The notes beneath the pieces were generated by a model that was not told the DNA's origin, ran no database searches, and saw only the letters and a program-made list of their open reading frames with translations. The translations under genes and the position numbers were made by a program. Below are positions 25,305-33,666 of a stretch of 64,000 bases of DNA, piece after piece (position 1 is the stretch's first letter; the number at the start of each line of letters is the position of its first letter). The DNA is from Thermomonas flagellata (GTDB lineage Bacteria > Pseudomonadota > Gammaproteobacteria > Xanthomonadales > Xanthomonadaceae): positions 228,884 to 292,883 of the forward strand of contig NZ_JAJOZK010000002.1 of assembly GCF_022419185.1 (NCBI RefSeq), written 5' to 3'.

Positions 25305-26965
25305 GGCCGGCGCTGCGCGCGTGGCGGATCGGCCGGGTGCTGCTGCGCTACCGCCTCGACACCCTGCTCGACGATACCCCGGCCGAGCGCTGGCTGCGGC
25401 TGATGCGGCCGCTGGTGCCGCGCGCCTCCGGCGAGGTCGCGCGGCTCGGGCGCGGCGCGCGCCTGCGCCTGGCGCTGCAGGAGCTGGGGCCGATCTTCGT
25501 CAAGTTCGGGCAGGTGCTGTCCACCCGCCGCGACCTGGTGCCGGCGGACATCGCCGACGAACTGGCGCTGCTGCAGGACCGGGTGGCGCCGTTCCCCGGC
25601 GCGCAGGCGCAGGCGCTGGTGGAACAGGCGCTGGGGCGGCCGATCGCCGAGCTGTACGAGGCGTTCGACCCGCAGCCGCTGGCCTCGGCCAGCATCGCCC
25701 AGGTGCACGCCGCGCGCCTGCCCGGCGGGCGCGAGGTGGTGGTCAAGGTGCTGCGCCCGGACATCGGCGCGCAGATCGCCGCCGACATCGCGCTGCTGGC
25801 GTGGCTGGCGCAGCTGGTCGAGCGCACCCATCCCAACGCCGACAAGATCCGTCCGCGCGCGATCGTGGCCGAGATCGAGAACACCCTCGCCGCCGAGCTC
25901 GACCTGCAGCGCGAGGCCGGCAACGCCAGCCTGCTGCGGCGCAACTGGGCCGGCTCGCCCGACCTGTACGTGCCGGAGGTGATCTGGAGCCACACCGGCG
26001 AGCGCGCGCTGACCATGGAGCGCGTGCGCGGCATCCCGGCCGACGACATCGCCGCGCTGGATGCCGCCGGGATCGACCGCAGGGCGCTGGCGGCCAAGGG
26101 CGTGCGCGTGTTCTACCAGCAGGTGTTCCGCGACAACTTCTTCCACGCCGACGCCCACGCCGGCAACATCTGGGTCGATCCCGACCCGCAGCGGCGCGCC
26201 AACCCGCGCTTCATCGCGCTGGACTTCGGGATCATGGGCCAGCTCTCGCGCGAGGATCAGTACTGGCTGGCCGAGAACTTCATGGCCATCTTCAACCGCG
26301 ACTACCGGCGGATCGCGGAGCTGCACGTGCAGGCCGGCTGGATGCCGGCGCACATCCGCCTCGACGAGCTGGAGGCGGCCGCGCGCGCGGTGTGCGAGCC
26401 GTACTTCACCCGCCCGCTGGCGCAGATCTCGCTGGCGGAGGTGCTGTCCAAACTGTTCCGCACCGCGCAGCGCTACGAGCTGACCCTGCAGCCGCAGCTG
26501 ATCCTGCTGCAGAAGACCCTGCTCAACATCGAGGGCGTCGGCCGCCAGCTCGATCCCGACCTCGACATCTGGGCGGTGGCGCGCCCGGTGCTGGAGCAGA
26601 TCCTGGCCGAGCGCTACAGCCCGCAGCGGCTGCTGGCCGAGTTCCGGCGCCGGCTGCCGGAGCTGGTCACCCACGCCCCGGAGATGCCCGGGCTGGTGTA
26701 CGCCTGGCTGCAGCAGCAGGTGCAGGGCCGGCACGAACTGCAGATGCGCTCGGCCGACGTGCGCGCGATCGCGCAGGGCCTGCTCGGCCTGCAGCGGCGG
26801 GTGGTGGCCTCGATCCTCGGGGTCGGCCTGTTGATCGTGGCGGCGGTGCTGTACGTGATGGATGCCGGCGGCCCGCGCCTGCTGGCGCTGCCGGTCTCGA
26901 CCTGGATCGCCGGCCTCGGCGGGCTGTGGGCGCTGCTGGCGGCGTGGCCGCCGCGGCCGCGCTAG
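25301..26965 (+). CDS. ubiB: UbiB, atypical kinase of ubiquinone biosynthesis
   Basis: A 554-residue UbiB/ABC1 ATPase that helps extract or present ubiquinone precursors at the membrane. It carries the family KxGQ motif ([13 protein letters not shown]), the Ala-rich nucleotide loop ([10 protein letters not shown]), the ADxHxGN catalytic motif ([11 protein letters not shown]) and DFG ([10 protein letters not shown]). The C-terminal 60 residues hold two membrane segments ([16 protein letters not shown] and [15 protein letters not shown]), as in E. coli UbiB. Confidence 0.96.
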   Translation: MRPALRAWRIGRVLLRYRLDTLLDDTPAERWLRLMRPLVPRASGEVARLGRGARLRLALQELGPIFVKFGQVLSTRRDLVPADIADELALLQDRVAPFPGAQAQALVEQALGRPIAELYEAFDPQPLASASIAQVHAARLPGGREVVVKVLRPDIGAQIAADIALLAWLAQLVERTHPNADKIRPRAIVAEIENTLAAELDLQREAGNASLLRRNWAGSPDLYVPEVIWSHTGERALTMERVRGIPADDIAALDAAGIDRRALAAKGVRVFYQQVFRDNFFHADAHAGNIWVDPDPQRRANPRFIALDFGIMGQLSREDQYWLAENFMAIFNRDYRRIAELHVQAGWMPAHIRLDELEAAARAVCEPYFTRPLAQISLAEVLSKLFRTAQRYELTLQPQLILLQKTLLNIEGVGRQLDPDLDIWAVARPVLEQILAERYSPQRLLAEFRRRLPELVTHAPEMPGLVYAWLQQQVQGRHELQMRSADVRAIAQGLLGLQRRVVASILGVGLLIVAAVLYVMDAGGPRLLALPVSTWIAGLGGLWALLAAWPPRPR

Positions 26966-26967
26966 GC

Positions 26968-27687
26968 ATGGCGGCTCCCTGCGCGGATCCGCTGCCGGTG
27001 CTGTACCGCGATGCTTGGCTCGCAGTGGTGGTCAAGCCGGCCGGGCTGATGGTGCACGCCAGCGCATTGGCGCGCGGCGAGACCGACTTCCTGGCCGACC
27101 GCCTGCGCGCGCAGTTCGCCGCGCCGGTGCACCTGCTTCACCGGCTGGACCGCGCCACCAGCGGCTGCCTGCTGCTGGCGTTCGACGCGGAGACCGCCGG
27201 GGCGCTCGGGCGTGCGTTCATGGCGCAGGCGGTGGAGAAGGACTATTGGGCGATCTGCCGCGGCTGGCCGCGCGAGTGCGCATTCGTGGTCGACCACCCG
27301 CTGGACGGCGGGCCCGGCAAGCCGGCGAAGAAGCCCGCGCTGACCGAGTTCGAGGTGCTGGCCACCTGCGAGTTGCCGCTGCCGTCGGCGGGGTTTACGA
27401 CCTCGCGCTATGCCTGGCTGCGCGCGCGCCCGCGCACCGGGCGCTTCCGCCAGATCCGCCGCCACCTCAAGCACATCTCGCACCACCTGATCGGCGACAC
27501 CAGCCACGGCGACGGCCGCCACAACCGCCAGTTCCGCCAGCTCGGCATCCACCGCATGCTGCTGCACGCGCGCCGGCTGGCGTTCGCGCACCCGCACGGC
27601 GGCCACGCGGTCGTGGTCGAGGCGCCGGTGGATGCCGAGTTCGCGCGCGCGCTGGCGCTGTTCGCGCCGCCCGCGGCCGGCGGATGA
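26968..27687 (+). CDS. truC: tRNA pseudouridine-65 synthase
   Basis: A 239-residue RluA-family pseudouridine synthase. The catalytic aspartate is in HRLDRATSGCLLLAF. The sequence starts directly with the catalytic domain and lacks the S4 domain found in RluC/D, which fits TruC. Further support comes from the DHPLDGGPGKPAKKPALTEF insert and the RTGRFRQIRRHLKHISHHLIGD block typical of TruC. It begins 2 bases after ubiB and is probably cotranscribed. Confidence 0.92.
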   Translation: MAAPCADPLPVLYRDAWLAVVVKPAGLMVHASALARGETDFLADRLRAQFAAPVHLLHRLDRATSGCLLLAFDAETAGALGRAFMAQAVEKDYWAICRGWPRECAFVVDHPLDGGPGKPAKKPALTEFEVLATCELPLPSAGFTTSRYAWLRARPRTGRFRQIRRHLKHISHHLIGDTSHGDGRHNRQFRQLGIHRMLLHARRLAFAHPHGGHAVVVEAPVDAEFARALALFAPPAAGG

Positions 27688-27720
27688 GGTCGCCGGCGTG
27701 GTGCTGGCCGCCAACCCGCC

Positions 27721-27733
27721 TACAATCCGCCGC
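27721..27733 (+). promoter_or_regulatory. TACAAT -10-like element immediately before arfB
   Basis: TACAAT (27721-27726) lies seven bases before the arfB ATG, again within GCCTACAAT. Confidence 0.35.
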
Positions 27734-28147
27734 ATGCGGGTGGGGACCCTGGACATCGACGATGCCGAACTGGTCGAGCGCTTCGTGCGCGCGTCCGGCC
27801 CCGGCGGGCAGCACGTCAACAAGGTCGCCACCGCGGTCGAACTGCGCTTCGACGTCGCCGGCTCGCCGTCCTTGCCGGACGCCGTGCGCGTGCGCCTGCT
27901 CGCGCGCCGCGACCGCCGGGTGACCGCGGACGGCGTGCTGGTGATCGCCGCGCAGCGCTTCCGCACCCAGGAGCGCAACCGCGCCGATGCGCGCGCACGC
28001 CTGGCCCACTTCATCGAAGCCGGCCTGCAGGCGCCGAGGCCGCGGATCGCCACCCGGCCCACCCGCGCTTCGAGGGAGCACCGCCTGGGCGAGAAGCGCA
28101 GCCGGGCGGCGATCAAGCAGGGCCGCGGCGGGCGGGGCTGGGAGTGA
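27734..28147 (+). CDS. arfB: ArfB (YaeJ), peptidyl-tRNA hydrolase for ribosome rescue
   Basis: A 137-residue class-I release-factor-like protein that frees ribosomes stalled on truncated mRNA. It contains the GGQ catalytic loop (SGPGGQHVNKVATAVELRFD). It lacks codon-recognition domains and ends in a basic tail (KRSRAAIKQGRGGRGW) that enters the empty mRNA channel. The ATG is chosen from the short N-terminal strand MRVGTLDIDDAELVERFVR. Confidence 0.94.
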   Translation: MRVGTLDIDDAELVERFVRASGPGGQHVNKVATAVELRFDVAGSPSLPDAVRVRLLARRDRRVTADGVLVIAAQRFRTQERNRADARARLAHFIEAGLQAPRPRIATRPTRASREHRLGEKRSRAAIKQGRGGRGWE

Positions 28148-28152
28148 GGCCG

Positions 28153-28773
28153 ATGCCGGAGGCCGCGCCGCCGCGGATCCCGCCGCTGCCGCCGCAGGTG
28201 CCGCGGATGCCGCGCAACCGCGTGCTGGAATGGCTCGGGCGCGCGGTGCTGCGGCTCGGCGGCTGGCGCATCGAGGGCCAGTTCCCGGACCTGCCGCGGG
28301 TGGTGGTGATCGCCGCGCCGCATTCCTCGAACTGGGACGGCATCTGGGGCTTCGCCGCCAAGCTCGCGCTCGGCATCCGCCTGACCGTGCTCGGCAAGCA
28401 CACCCTGATGCAGGTGCCGCTGCTGGGCCCGCTGCTGCGCTGGCAGGGCGTGATCGGGGTCGACCGGCGCGCGCCGCACGGCGTGGTCGAGCAGGCGATC
28501 GCGCTGCTGCGCGGGCAGCCGCGGCTGTGGTACGCGATCGCGCCGGAGGGCACGCGCAAGCCGGTGGAGCGCTGGAAACCCGGGTTCTGGCGGATCGCCA
28601 AGGGGGCCGGGGTACCGGTGCTGCCGGCCTATTTCGACTACCCGCGGCGGGTGATCGGGATCGGCCCGCCGTTCACGCTGGGCGAGGACATGGCCGCCGA
28701 CATCGCGCGCATCCAGCGCTGGTACCGGCCCTGGCGCGGCCGCCACCACGACGTGGTGCAGCCGCCGGACTGA
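28153..28773 (+). CDS. Lysophospholipid acyltransferase family protein (PlsC-like)
   Basis: A 206-residue acyltransferase of the LPLAT/PlsC superfamily. The HX4D motif is HSSNWD with IWGFAAKLAL after it, and the second block is APEGTRKPVERWKPGFW. This compact form without an N-terminal membrane span resembles putative 1-acyl-glycerol-3-phosphate or ornithine-lipid acyltransferases; the acceptor is not predictable. ATG at 28153 has a GTGAGG ribosome site; a GTG at 28144 overlapping the arfB stop is a less likely alternative. Confidence 0.85.
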   Translation: MPEAAPPRIPPLPPQVPRMPRNRVLEWLGRAVLRLGGWRIEGQFPDLPRVVVIAAPHSSNWDGIWGFAAKLALGIRLTVLGKHTLMQVPLLGPLLRWQGVIGVDRRAPHGVVEQAIALLRGQPRLWYAIAPEGTRKPVERWKPGFWRIAKGAGVPVLPAYFDYPRRVIGIGPPFTLGEDMAADIARIQRWYRPWRGRHHDVVQPPD

Positions 28774-28775
28774 GG

Positions 28776-28802
28776 GCGCGGGCCGCGGTGCGCGACCCGC
28801 GC
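28776..28802. terminator. Possible hairpin between convergent acyltransferase and TonB-receptor genes
   Basis: GCGCGGG (28776-28782) and CCCGCGC (28796-28802) can pair with a 13-base loop in the 37-base gap between convergent genes. The stem is short and there is no U-tract. Confidence 0.3.
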
Positions 28803-28810
28803 CGCCGCGC

Positions 28811-31800
28811 TCAGTCGAGCCGGCCGCCGCCGAACTTGTAGGTGAACTCGAGGAAGTAGGTGCGGCCCTGGGTGTCGAACCAGGCGATGTCGTAGTACGG
28901 GTAGCTGGTGTAGGTCGGGTCCTTGGGCGGCATCGCGTCGGTCAGGTTGACCACGCTCAGCGCCAGCCGCGCGTGCTCGCCGAAGCGGTACTGCACGCTG
29001 CCGTTGTAGCGCCAGGTCGCCGGGATCCACGGGCCGGGGTCGCCGGGCTCCCACACCTTGTCGTACGACCAGCCGTTGGGCAGGCGCCCGAGGCGGTTGC
29101 CGGTGAGCGAGACCGTCCACGCCTCGCGGTCCCACCACAGGCGCGCGCTGGCCTTGGTGCGCGGGATGTCGTAGCCGCTGTTGACGGCGAACTGGTCGAT
29201 CACCGGCTCGTCCGGATACACCCGGATCTCGTGCCGGCGCACCCAGGTGTAGCTGCCGCTGAAGCCGAAGCGGCCCCAGCCGGTGTCCCACTTCAGGTTG
29301 GCGCTGGCGTCCACGCCGCTGGTGCGCTCGCGGGCGATGTTGATCGGGTTGACGTACACGCTGTAGATGCGCCCGGTGGGGGTGCGCACGATCCGCGCGA
29401 AGGTGTCGCGGCAGATCGCCGAGGCCGGGTCCAGCTGGCCGGTGCGGCAGCGCCATTCGTTCTGCATCACCTCGTTCGCGCGCAGGTCCTCGACCTGGTT
29501 GCGCATGTCGATGTCGAACCAGTCCAGCGAGACGTCGACCGCCGCCGACGGCGACCACACCAGCCCGGCGGTCCAGGAGGTGCTGGTCTCGGCGTTCAGG
29601 GCGCGGTTGCCGGCGCGGCCGCGGATGATGCCCTGGTCGTTGTAGCTGCAGTCCTCGATCGGCACGCCCGGCTCCTCGCTGGCGCAGCGGTAATAGTCGA
29701 TCACCGTGGTCTCGTCGTTGCCGGGGCCGGCGAACACATAGTGCAGGTCGGGCGCGCGGAACGCGGTGCCGTAGGAGCCGCGCACCAGCAGGCTGCGCAG
29801 CGGGCGCCACTCGATCCCGCCGCTCCAGGTGGCCTTGCCGAGGCTGCGCCCGGCGAAGCGGTACTGGTCGTAGCGGCCGGCCAGGCTGAGGTTGAGCGAG
29901 GCCAGCACCGGCATGCGCAGCTCGCTGGCCAGCGCCCAGCGGTCGCGGCTGCCCTTGCCGTCGGAATCCTTCCAGCTGTAGTAGTAGTACTGCAGCGCCA
30001 GCGGGTCGGGCTTGAGGTCGTAGCGCTGGTGCCCGAGCTCGGCGGTGGCGGCGAAGCCCGCGCTGCCGCCGGGCAGCGCGAACAGCTCGCCCTGGGTCAG
30101 GGTCAGGGCCAGGGTCTGGGTCGCCGATTCGGGGTGGTAGGTGGTGGTGGCGGCGATGCTGTCGTACTCGGCGCGGGTGAGCGGGGTGTACAGCCGCGCC
30201 GGATCGGCGTCGTAGATCGGCAGGCCGTCGCCGTCGTAGCCGAGCAGCGGACCGAGGAACAGCGCGTTGGCCTTGGCCGCCACGATCTGCGGCCAGCGGA
30301 TGCGGGCCTTGTACTGCGAGTGGCTGAACGACAGCTCCCAGTCCCAGTCGCGGGCAAAGGTGCCGCGCAGGCCGGTGGTGGCGCCGAAGGTGTTCTGCAC
30401 CGTGCGCACCATGCCGTTGCCGAGGCCGCCCATCTCCTCCAGGGTGAACACCCGCTGCCAGTACTCCACCTGGTCGGTGGCCTGGTTGTAGAAATAGCCC
30501 TCCTCGTTGCCGTCGGCCTGCATCAGCGACCACGAGCGCGGGCTGCGGAACAGTGCCACCGAGTGCCGGCCCAGCTGCAGGTCGGCGAACCAGCGGGTGC
30601 CGCCGGCGAAGTCGTAGTGCAGCGAGGCGTAGGTGTTGATCCCGTCGCGCTTGCTCAGCATGGTGCGGTAGGCGACCGAGGCCGGGCTGCCGCAGTAGTA
30701 GCCGTAGCCGCGCCGGCGGCTGTACTGCATGGTGCCCTGGTTGAGGTAGGCCAGCGCATCGCAGGTGGCCTGGCCGGGGTCGATGTAGTCGTCGTAGTAG
30801 TCGGTGATCAGGAAGTTGCGCGGCGGGTAGCCGTAGCGCGCCGGGTTGGGCGCGTCCAGGCTGGAATCCTGCTGCTTGCGCTGGAAGCCCCACAGCGGTT
30901 CCTGGCGGCGGTATTCCAGCCCGGCGATCAGGTCGAAGCCGCCGCGGCTGAAGCCGCCGGACAGGTTGAGCACGTTCGAGATCGCATCGTTGCGCGCGGT
31001 CGCGCCGATCCGGTAGCTCAGGGTGGTGCCGTCGGCGCGCTGCTTGAGGATGAAGTTGACCACCCCGGAGATCGCGTCGGAGCCGTAGATCGCCGAGGCG
31101 CTGCCGGTCAGGATTTCGATGCGGTCGATCATGCCCAGCGGGATGCCGGAGACGTCGGTGAAGTTGCTGCGGCCCTGGAACGGCAGCGGGAAGTCGGCGA
31201 TCCGGCGGCCGTTGACCAGCACCAGCGTGTGGTTGGGGCCGAGCCCGCGCAGGTCCACCTGCTGCGCGCCGGGCGAGAAGTCGGCGCCGCCCGCGGACTG
31301 CTGGCTCTGGGTCTCGCCGCCGTTCTGGGTCAGCGCGCGCAGCACCTCCGGCACCGTGGTGTAGCCGGCGGCCTGGATGTCCTGCGCGGTCATCACCGTG
31401 ATCGGCGCCGGCCCTTCCACCTCGCTGCGCGGGATGCGCGAGCCGGTCACCTGCACGGTCTGCAGCTCGGTCACCGGGGCGGCCGGTTCGGCCGCGGCCG
31501 CCGGCGGGCGGGACGCGGCCGGGCGCGCCGGCGGCGCGGCCTGCGGCACGATCAGCACCGCCCCGGAGGCGTCCGTGCGCGCGGCGAAGCCGCTGCCGGC
31601 CAGCACCCGCGCCAGCCCGTCGCCGGGGCTGAGCGCGCCGCGCACGCCATTGCTGCGCGCGCCCCGGAGCTGGTCGGCGCGGTACACCAGCTGGGTGCCG
31701 GACTGACGGGCGTAGGCGTCCAGCGCGGCGGCGAGGTCGCCGGCCGGGATGTCGAAGCGGACGATCGGGCTTTGCGCCTGCGCGGCGAGCGCGGCCGAAC

Positions 31801-31846
31801 AGGCCAGCGCCAGCAGCACGGCGCGCAACGGGCGGTGCGACGGCAT
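28811..31846 (-). CDS. TonB-dependent receptor with N-terminal STN signalling domain
   Basis: A 1011-residue outer-membrane active transporter. Order: signal peptide (LLALACSAALAAQAQ), STN domain (about residues 30-80, FDIPAGDLAAALDAYARQSGTQLVYRADQ), an Ala/Pro linker, the TonB box/plug (LQTVQVTGSRIPRSEVEGPAPITVMTAQDIQAAG... with LVLVNGRRIADFPLP and SASAIYGSDAISGVVNFIL), and a long beta-barrel ending in an aromatic-rich strand (YFLEFTYKFGGGRLD). STN domains pass the ligand signal to a FecR protein, and fecR- and sigma-like genes follow in the divergent direction of reading. The substrate is unknown; plug sequences of this style occur in TBDTs for saccharides and peptides as well as siderophores. 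Confidence 0.93.
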   Translation of the reverse strand: MPSHRPLRAVLLALACSAALAAQAQSPIVRFDIPAGDLAAALDAYARQSGTQLVYRADQLRGARSNGVRGALSPGDGLARVLAGSGFAARTDASGAVLIVPQAAPPARPAASRPPAAAAEPAAPVTELQTVQVTGSRIPRSEVEGPAPITVMTAQDIQAAGYTTVPEVLRALTQNGGETQSQQSAGGADFSPGAQQVDLRGLGPNHTLVLVNGRRIADFPLPFQGRSNFTDVSGIPLGMIDRIEILTGSASAIYGSDAISGVVNFILKQRADGTTLSYRIGATARNDAISNVLNLSGGFSRGGFDLIAGLEYRRQEPLWGFQRKQQDSSLDAPNPARYGYPPRNFLITDYYDDYIDPGQATCDALAYLNQGTMQYSRRRGYGYYCGSPASVAYRTMLSKRDGINTYASLHYDFAGGTRWFADLQLGRHSVALFRSPRSWSLMQADGNEEGYFYNQATDQVEYWQRVFTLEEMGGLGNGMVRTVQNTFGATTGLRGTFARDWDWELSFSHSQYKARIRWPQIVAAKANALFLGPLLGYDGDGLPIYDADPARLYTPLTRAEYDSIAATTTYHPESATQTLALTLTQGELFALPGGSAGFAATAELGHQRYDLKPDPLALQYYYYSWKDSDGKGSRDRWALASELRMPVLASLNLSLAGRYDQYRFAGRSLGKATWSGGIEWRPLRSLLVRGSYGTAFRAPDLHYVFAGPGNDETTVIDYYRCASEEPGVPIEDCSYNDQGIIRGRAGNRALNAETSTSWTAGLVWSPSAAVDVSLDWFDIDMRNQVEDLRANEVMQNEWRCRTGQLDPASAICRDTFARIVRTPTGRIYSVYVNPINIARERTSGVDASANLKWDTGWGRFGFSGSYTWVRRHEIRVYPDEPVIDQFAVNSGYDIPRTKASARLWWDREAWTVSLTGNRLGRLPNGWSYDKVWEPGDPGPWIPATWRYNGSVQYRFGEHARLALSVVNLTDAMPPKDPTYTSYPYYDIAWFDTQGRTYFLEFTYKFGGGRLD

Positions 31847-31940
31847 GCGTGGGTTCCCCGGCGCGCCCGACGGGGCGCGTTCCTGTGCTGGTGACGAACC
31901 AGCCGCGCGCATCCCCCAAGCGCAGCGCCGGCGCGCGGCC

Positions 31941-33017
31941 TCAGCGCGGGTAGAGCAGGATGCGCTCGCCCTGGCGCTCGGCGCGCACCGGCCAGCCGGC
32001 CTCCAACAGGCGCACGAAGCCGGCCTGGTTGTCGCGCCGGAAGCGCCCGCCGATGCGCAGCGTGGCCAGCGCGGGATCGGCCAGCACCAGCGGCTGCGGC
32101 GCGTAGCGGTTGAACTCGGCCACCGCTTCCGCCAGCGGGGTGTCGGCGAACACCAGCCAGCCCTGCTGCCAGTCGAGCAGGCGCGCGGCCGCGTCCGCCG
32201 GCAGGCTGCGCAGCAGCACTCGTCCGGCCTCGACCTCGGCCACGCTGCCGGCCGGCAGCAGGGTCGAGGGCTGCGCTGGGTCGGCCGCCTGCAGGCGCAC
32301 GCGGCCTTCGGTCACCACCACCCGCAGGGTGCCCGGCAGGTCGTGGCGGACCGCGAAGCGGGTCCCGACCGCGGTGACCGCATAGCCACCGGCGCTGACC
32401 ACGAACGGACGCGCCGGATCCTTGGCGACCGCGAACAGCGCCTCGCCGCGCTCGAGGGTGACCGCGCGGCGATCCGGCGCATAGCGCACCGCGATCCGGC
32501 TGGCGCCGGCCAGGGTCGCCTGCGAGCCGTCGGCCAGGGCGTGGGTGGCGACCTCGCCGCGCGCGCTGGCGTACACCACCGGCGCAGGCGGCCGCGGCGC
32601 GGGCGCCTGCGGCTGCAGCAGCAGGAGCAGGAGCGCCGCCACCCCCAGCAGGCCCGCGGCCAGGGCGCGCCACGCGCGGCGCTCCCCCCGCCCGGCGGGC
32701 GATGCGGACGGTGGCCGCATGGCGACCGCGGCCAGCAGTTGGGCGCGCCGGTCCGCCGGCGGTGCCGCCCACTGCCCGCGCGCCGGCACCCCCTTGCCGC
32801 GCCAGCCGGCGCCCAGCGCTTGCAGCCGATCGCTGGCCTGCCAGGCGTCCTGCAGGCGCAGGAAGGCGACCCGGTGGCGCGCATCCTGTGCCAGCCATGC
32901 CTCCAGCGCGGCGGCATCGGCATCCGCCCATGCGCCGGCGTCGCGGCGCGCCAGCCACGCCGCGGCCGCAGCCTCGATCCGCGCGGCCGCGCCGGTGTCA
33001 GTCGGAGGACTGGCCAT
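31941..33017 (-). CDS. FecR-family anti-sigma / signal-transfer protein
   Basis: A 358-residue inner-membrane protein that links the STN domain of the receptor to the ECF sigma factor. It has an N-terminal cytoplasmic anti-sigma part with the conserved WLARRDAG...ADADAAALEAWLAQDARHRVAF pattern. A single membrane span follows at about 130-148 (ALAAGLLGVAALLLLLLQ), then the periplasmic FecR domain (LADGSQATLAGASRIAVRYAPDRRAVTLERGEALFAVAKDPARPFVV...AVGTRFAV). ATG at 33017 overlaps the sigma gene by 20 bases. Confidence 0.9.
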   Translation of the reverse strand: MASPPTDTGAAARIEAAAAAWLARRDAGAWADADAAALEAWLAQDARHRVAFLRLQDAWQASDRLQALGAGWRGKGVPARGQWAAPPADRRAQLLAAVAMRPPSASPAGRGERRAWRALAAGLLGVAALLLLLLQPQAPAPRPPAPVVYASARGEVATHALADGSQATLAGASRIAVRYAPDRRAVTLERGEALFAVAKDPARPFVVSAGGYAVTAVGTRFAVRHDLPGTLRVVVTEGRVRLQAADPAQPSTLLPAGSVAEVEAGRVLLRSLPADAAARLLDWQQGWLVFADTPLAEAVAEFNRYAPQPLVLADPALATLRIGGRFRRDNQAGFVRLLEAGWPVRAERQGERILLYPR

Positions 33018-33579
33018 TCCGATGTTCCGCGCCGGAGCGCGCCTCCGCGACGGCGGCATCCACCGCGCCCTCGCCGCCGAACAGGGCGTCGGCGAGCAGG
33101 CGCATGCCGCGGGCGATGTGGTTCTCCACGGTCTTCTCGCTGATCCCCAGGCGTTCGGCCACGTCCTTCTGCGACAGTTGCTCGACCCGCCGCAGCCACA
33201 CCACCTCGCGGCAGCGGTCGGGCAGGGCGTCGAAGGCGCGCGCCAGCCGCTGCAGGGCCTGGCGGCCGCCGCACCAGCGGTCGGGCGCGCACTCGTCGAT
33301 CAGGACGAACGACGGGTCGAGATCACCCAGCGGCTCGATCGAGACCACCCGCGCCCGCCGCAGGCGGTCGGTGAGCAGGTGGCGGGCGCAGGTGAACAGG
33401 AACGCGCGCGGCTGCGCCGGGCGCTGGCGCGCCGCGGCCTCGTACACCCGCGCATAGGCCTCCTGGCACAGGTCGCGGGCGTCCTCGCGCCCGGGCAGGT
33501 GGCGCTGCAGGTAGCGCAGCAGCGCCGCCTCGTGCACCAGCACCTGCTCCACGAACCAGCGGTCGAGCCCCTCGGACAT
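32998..33579 (-). CDS. ECF sigma factor (FecI type)
   Basis: A 193-residue sigma-70 family factor with region 2 (LCQEAYARVYEAA, PRAFLFTCARHLLTDRLRRARV) and region 4 (LPDRCREVVWLRRVEQLSQKDVAERLGISEKTVENHIARGMRLLADAL). With the following FecR-type and TonB-receptor genes it forms a complete surface-signalling set. A TATGGT box lies six bases before its ATG. It is divergent from the cyanophycinase fusion gene with 87 bases between, so that enzyme may belong to the same regulon. Confidence 0.92.
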   Translation of the reverse strand: MSEGLDRWFVEQVLVHEAALLRYLQRHLPGREDARDLCQEAYARVYEAAARQRPAQPRAFLFTCARHLLTDRLRRARVVSIEPLGDLDPSFVLIDECAPDRWCGGRQALQRLARAFDALPDRCREVVWLRRVEQLSQKDVAERLGISEKTVENHIARGMRLLADALFGGEGAVDAAVAEARSGAEHRNGQSSD

Positions 33580-33666
33580 GCCCGCACCATAGCCGAGCCG
33601 GCATGGCTGGGGGAAATCGGGCCACACTTCGTCCCAAGCCAGAGGCAAGCGACGCGAGGGGACGCG

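Noticed and set aside
28973..31894. Long plus-strand open frame opposite the TonB receptor
   Set aside because: No motifs and Val/Ala/Gly/Arg-rich shadow composition; the minus-strand receptor has full domain structure.
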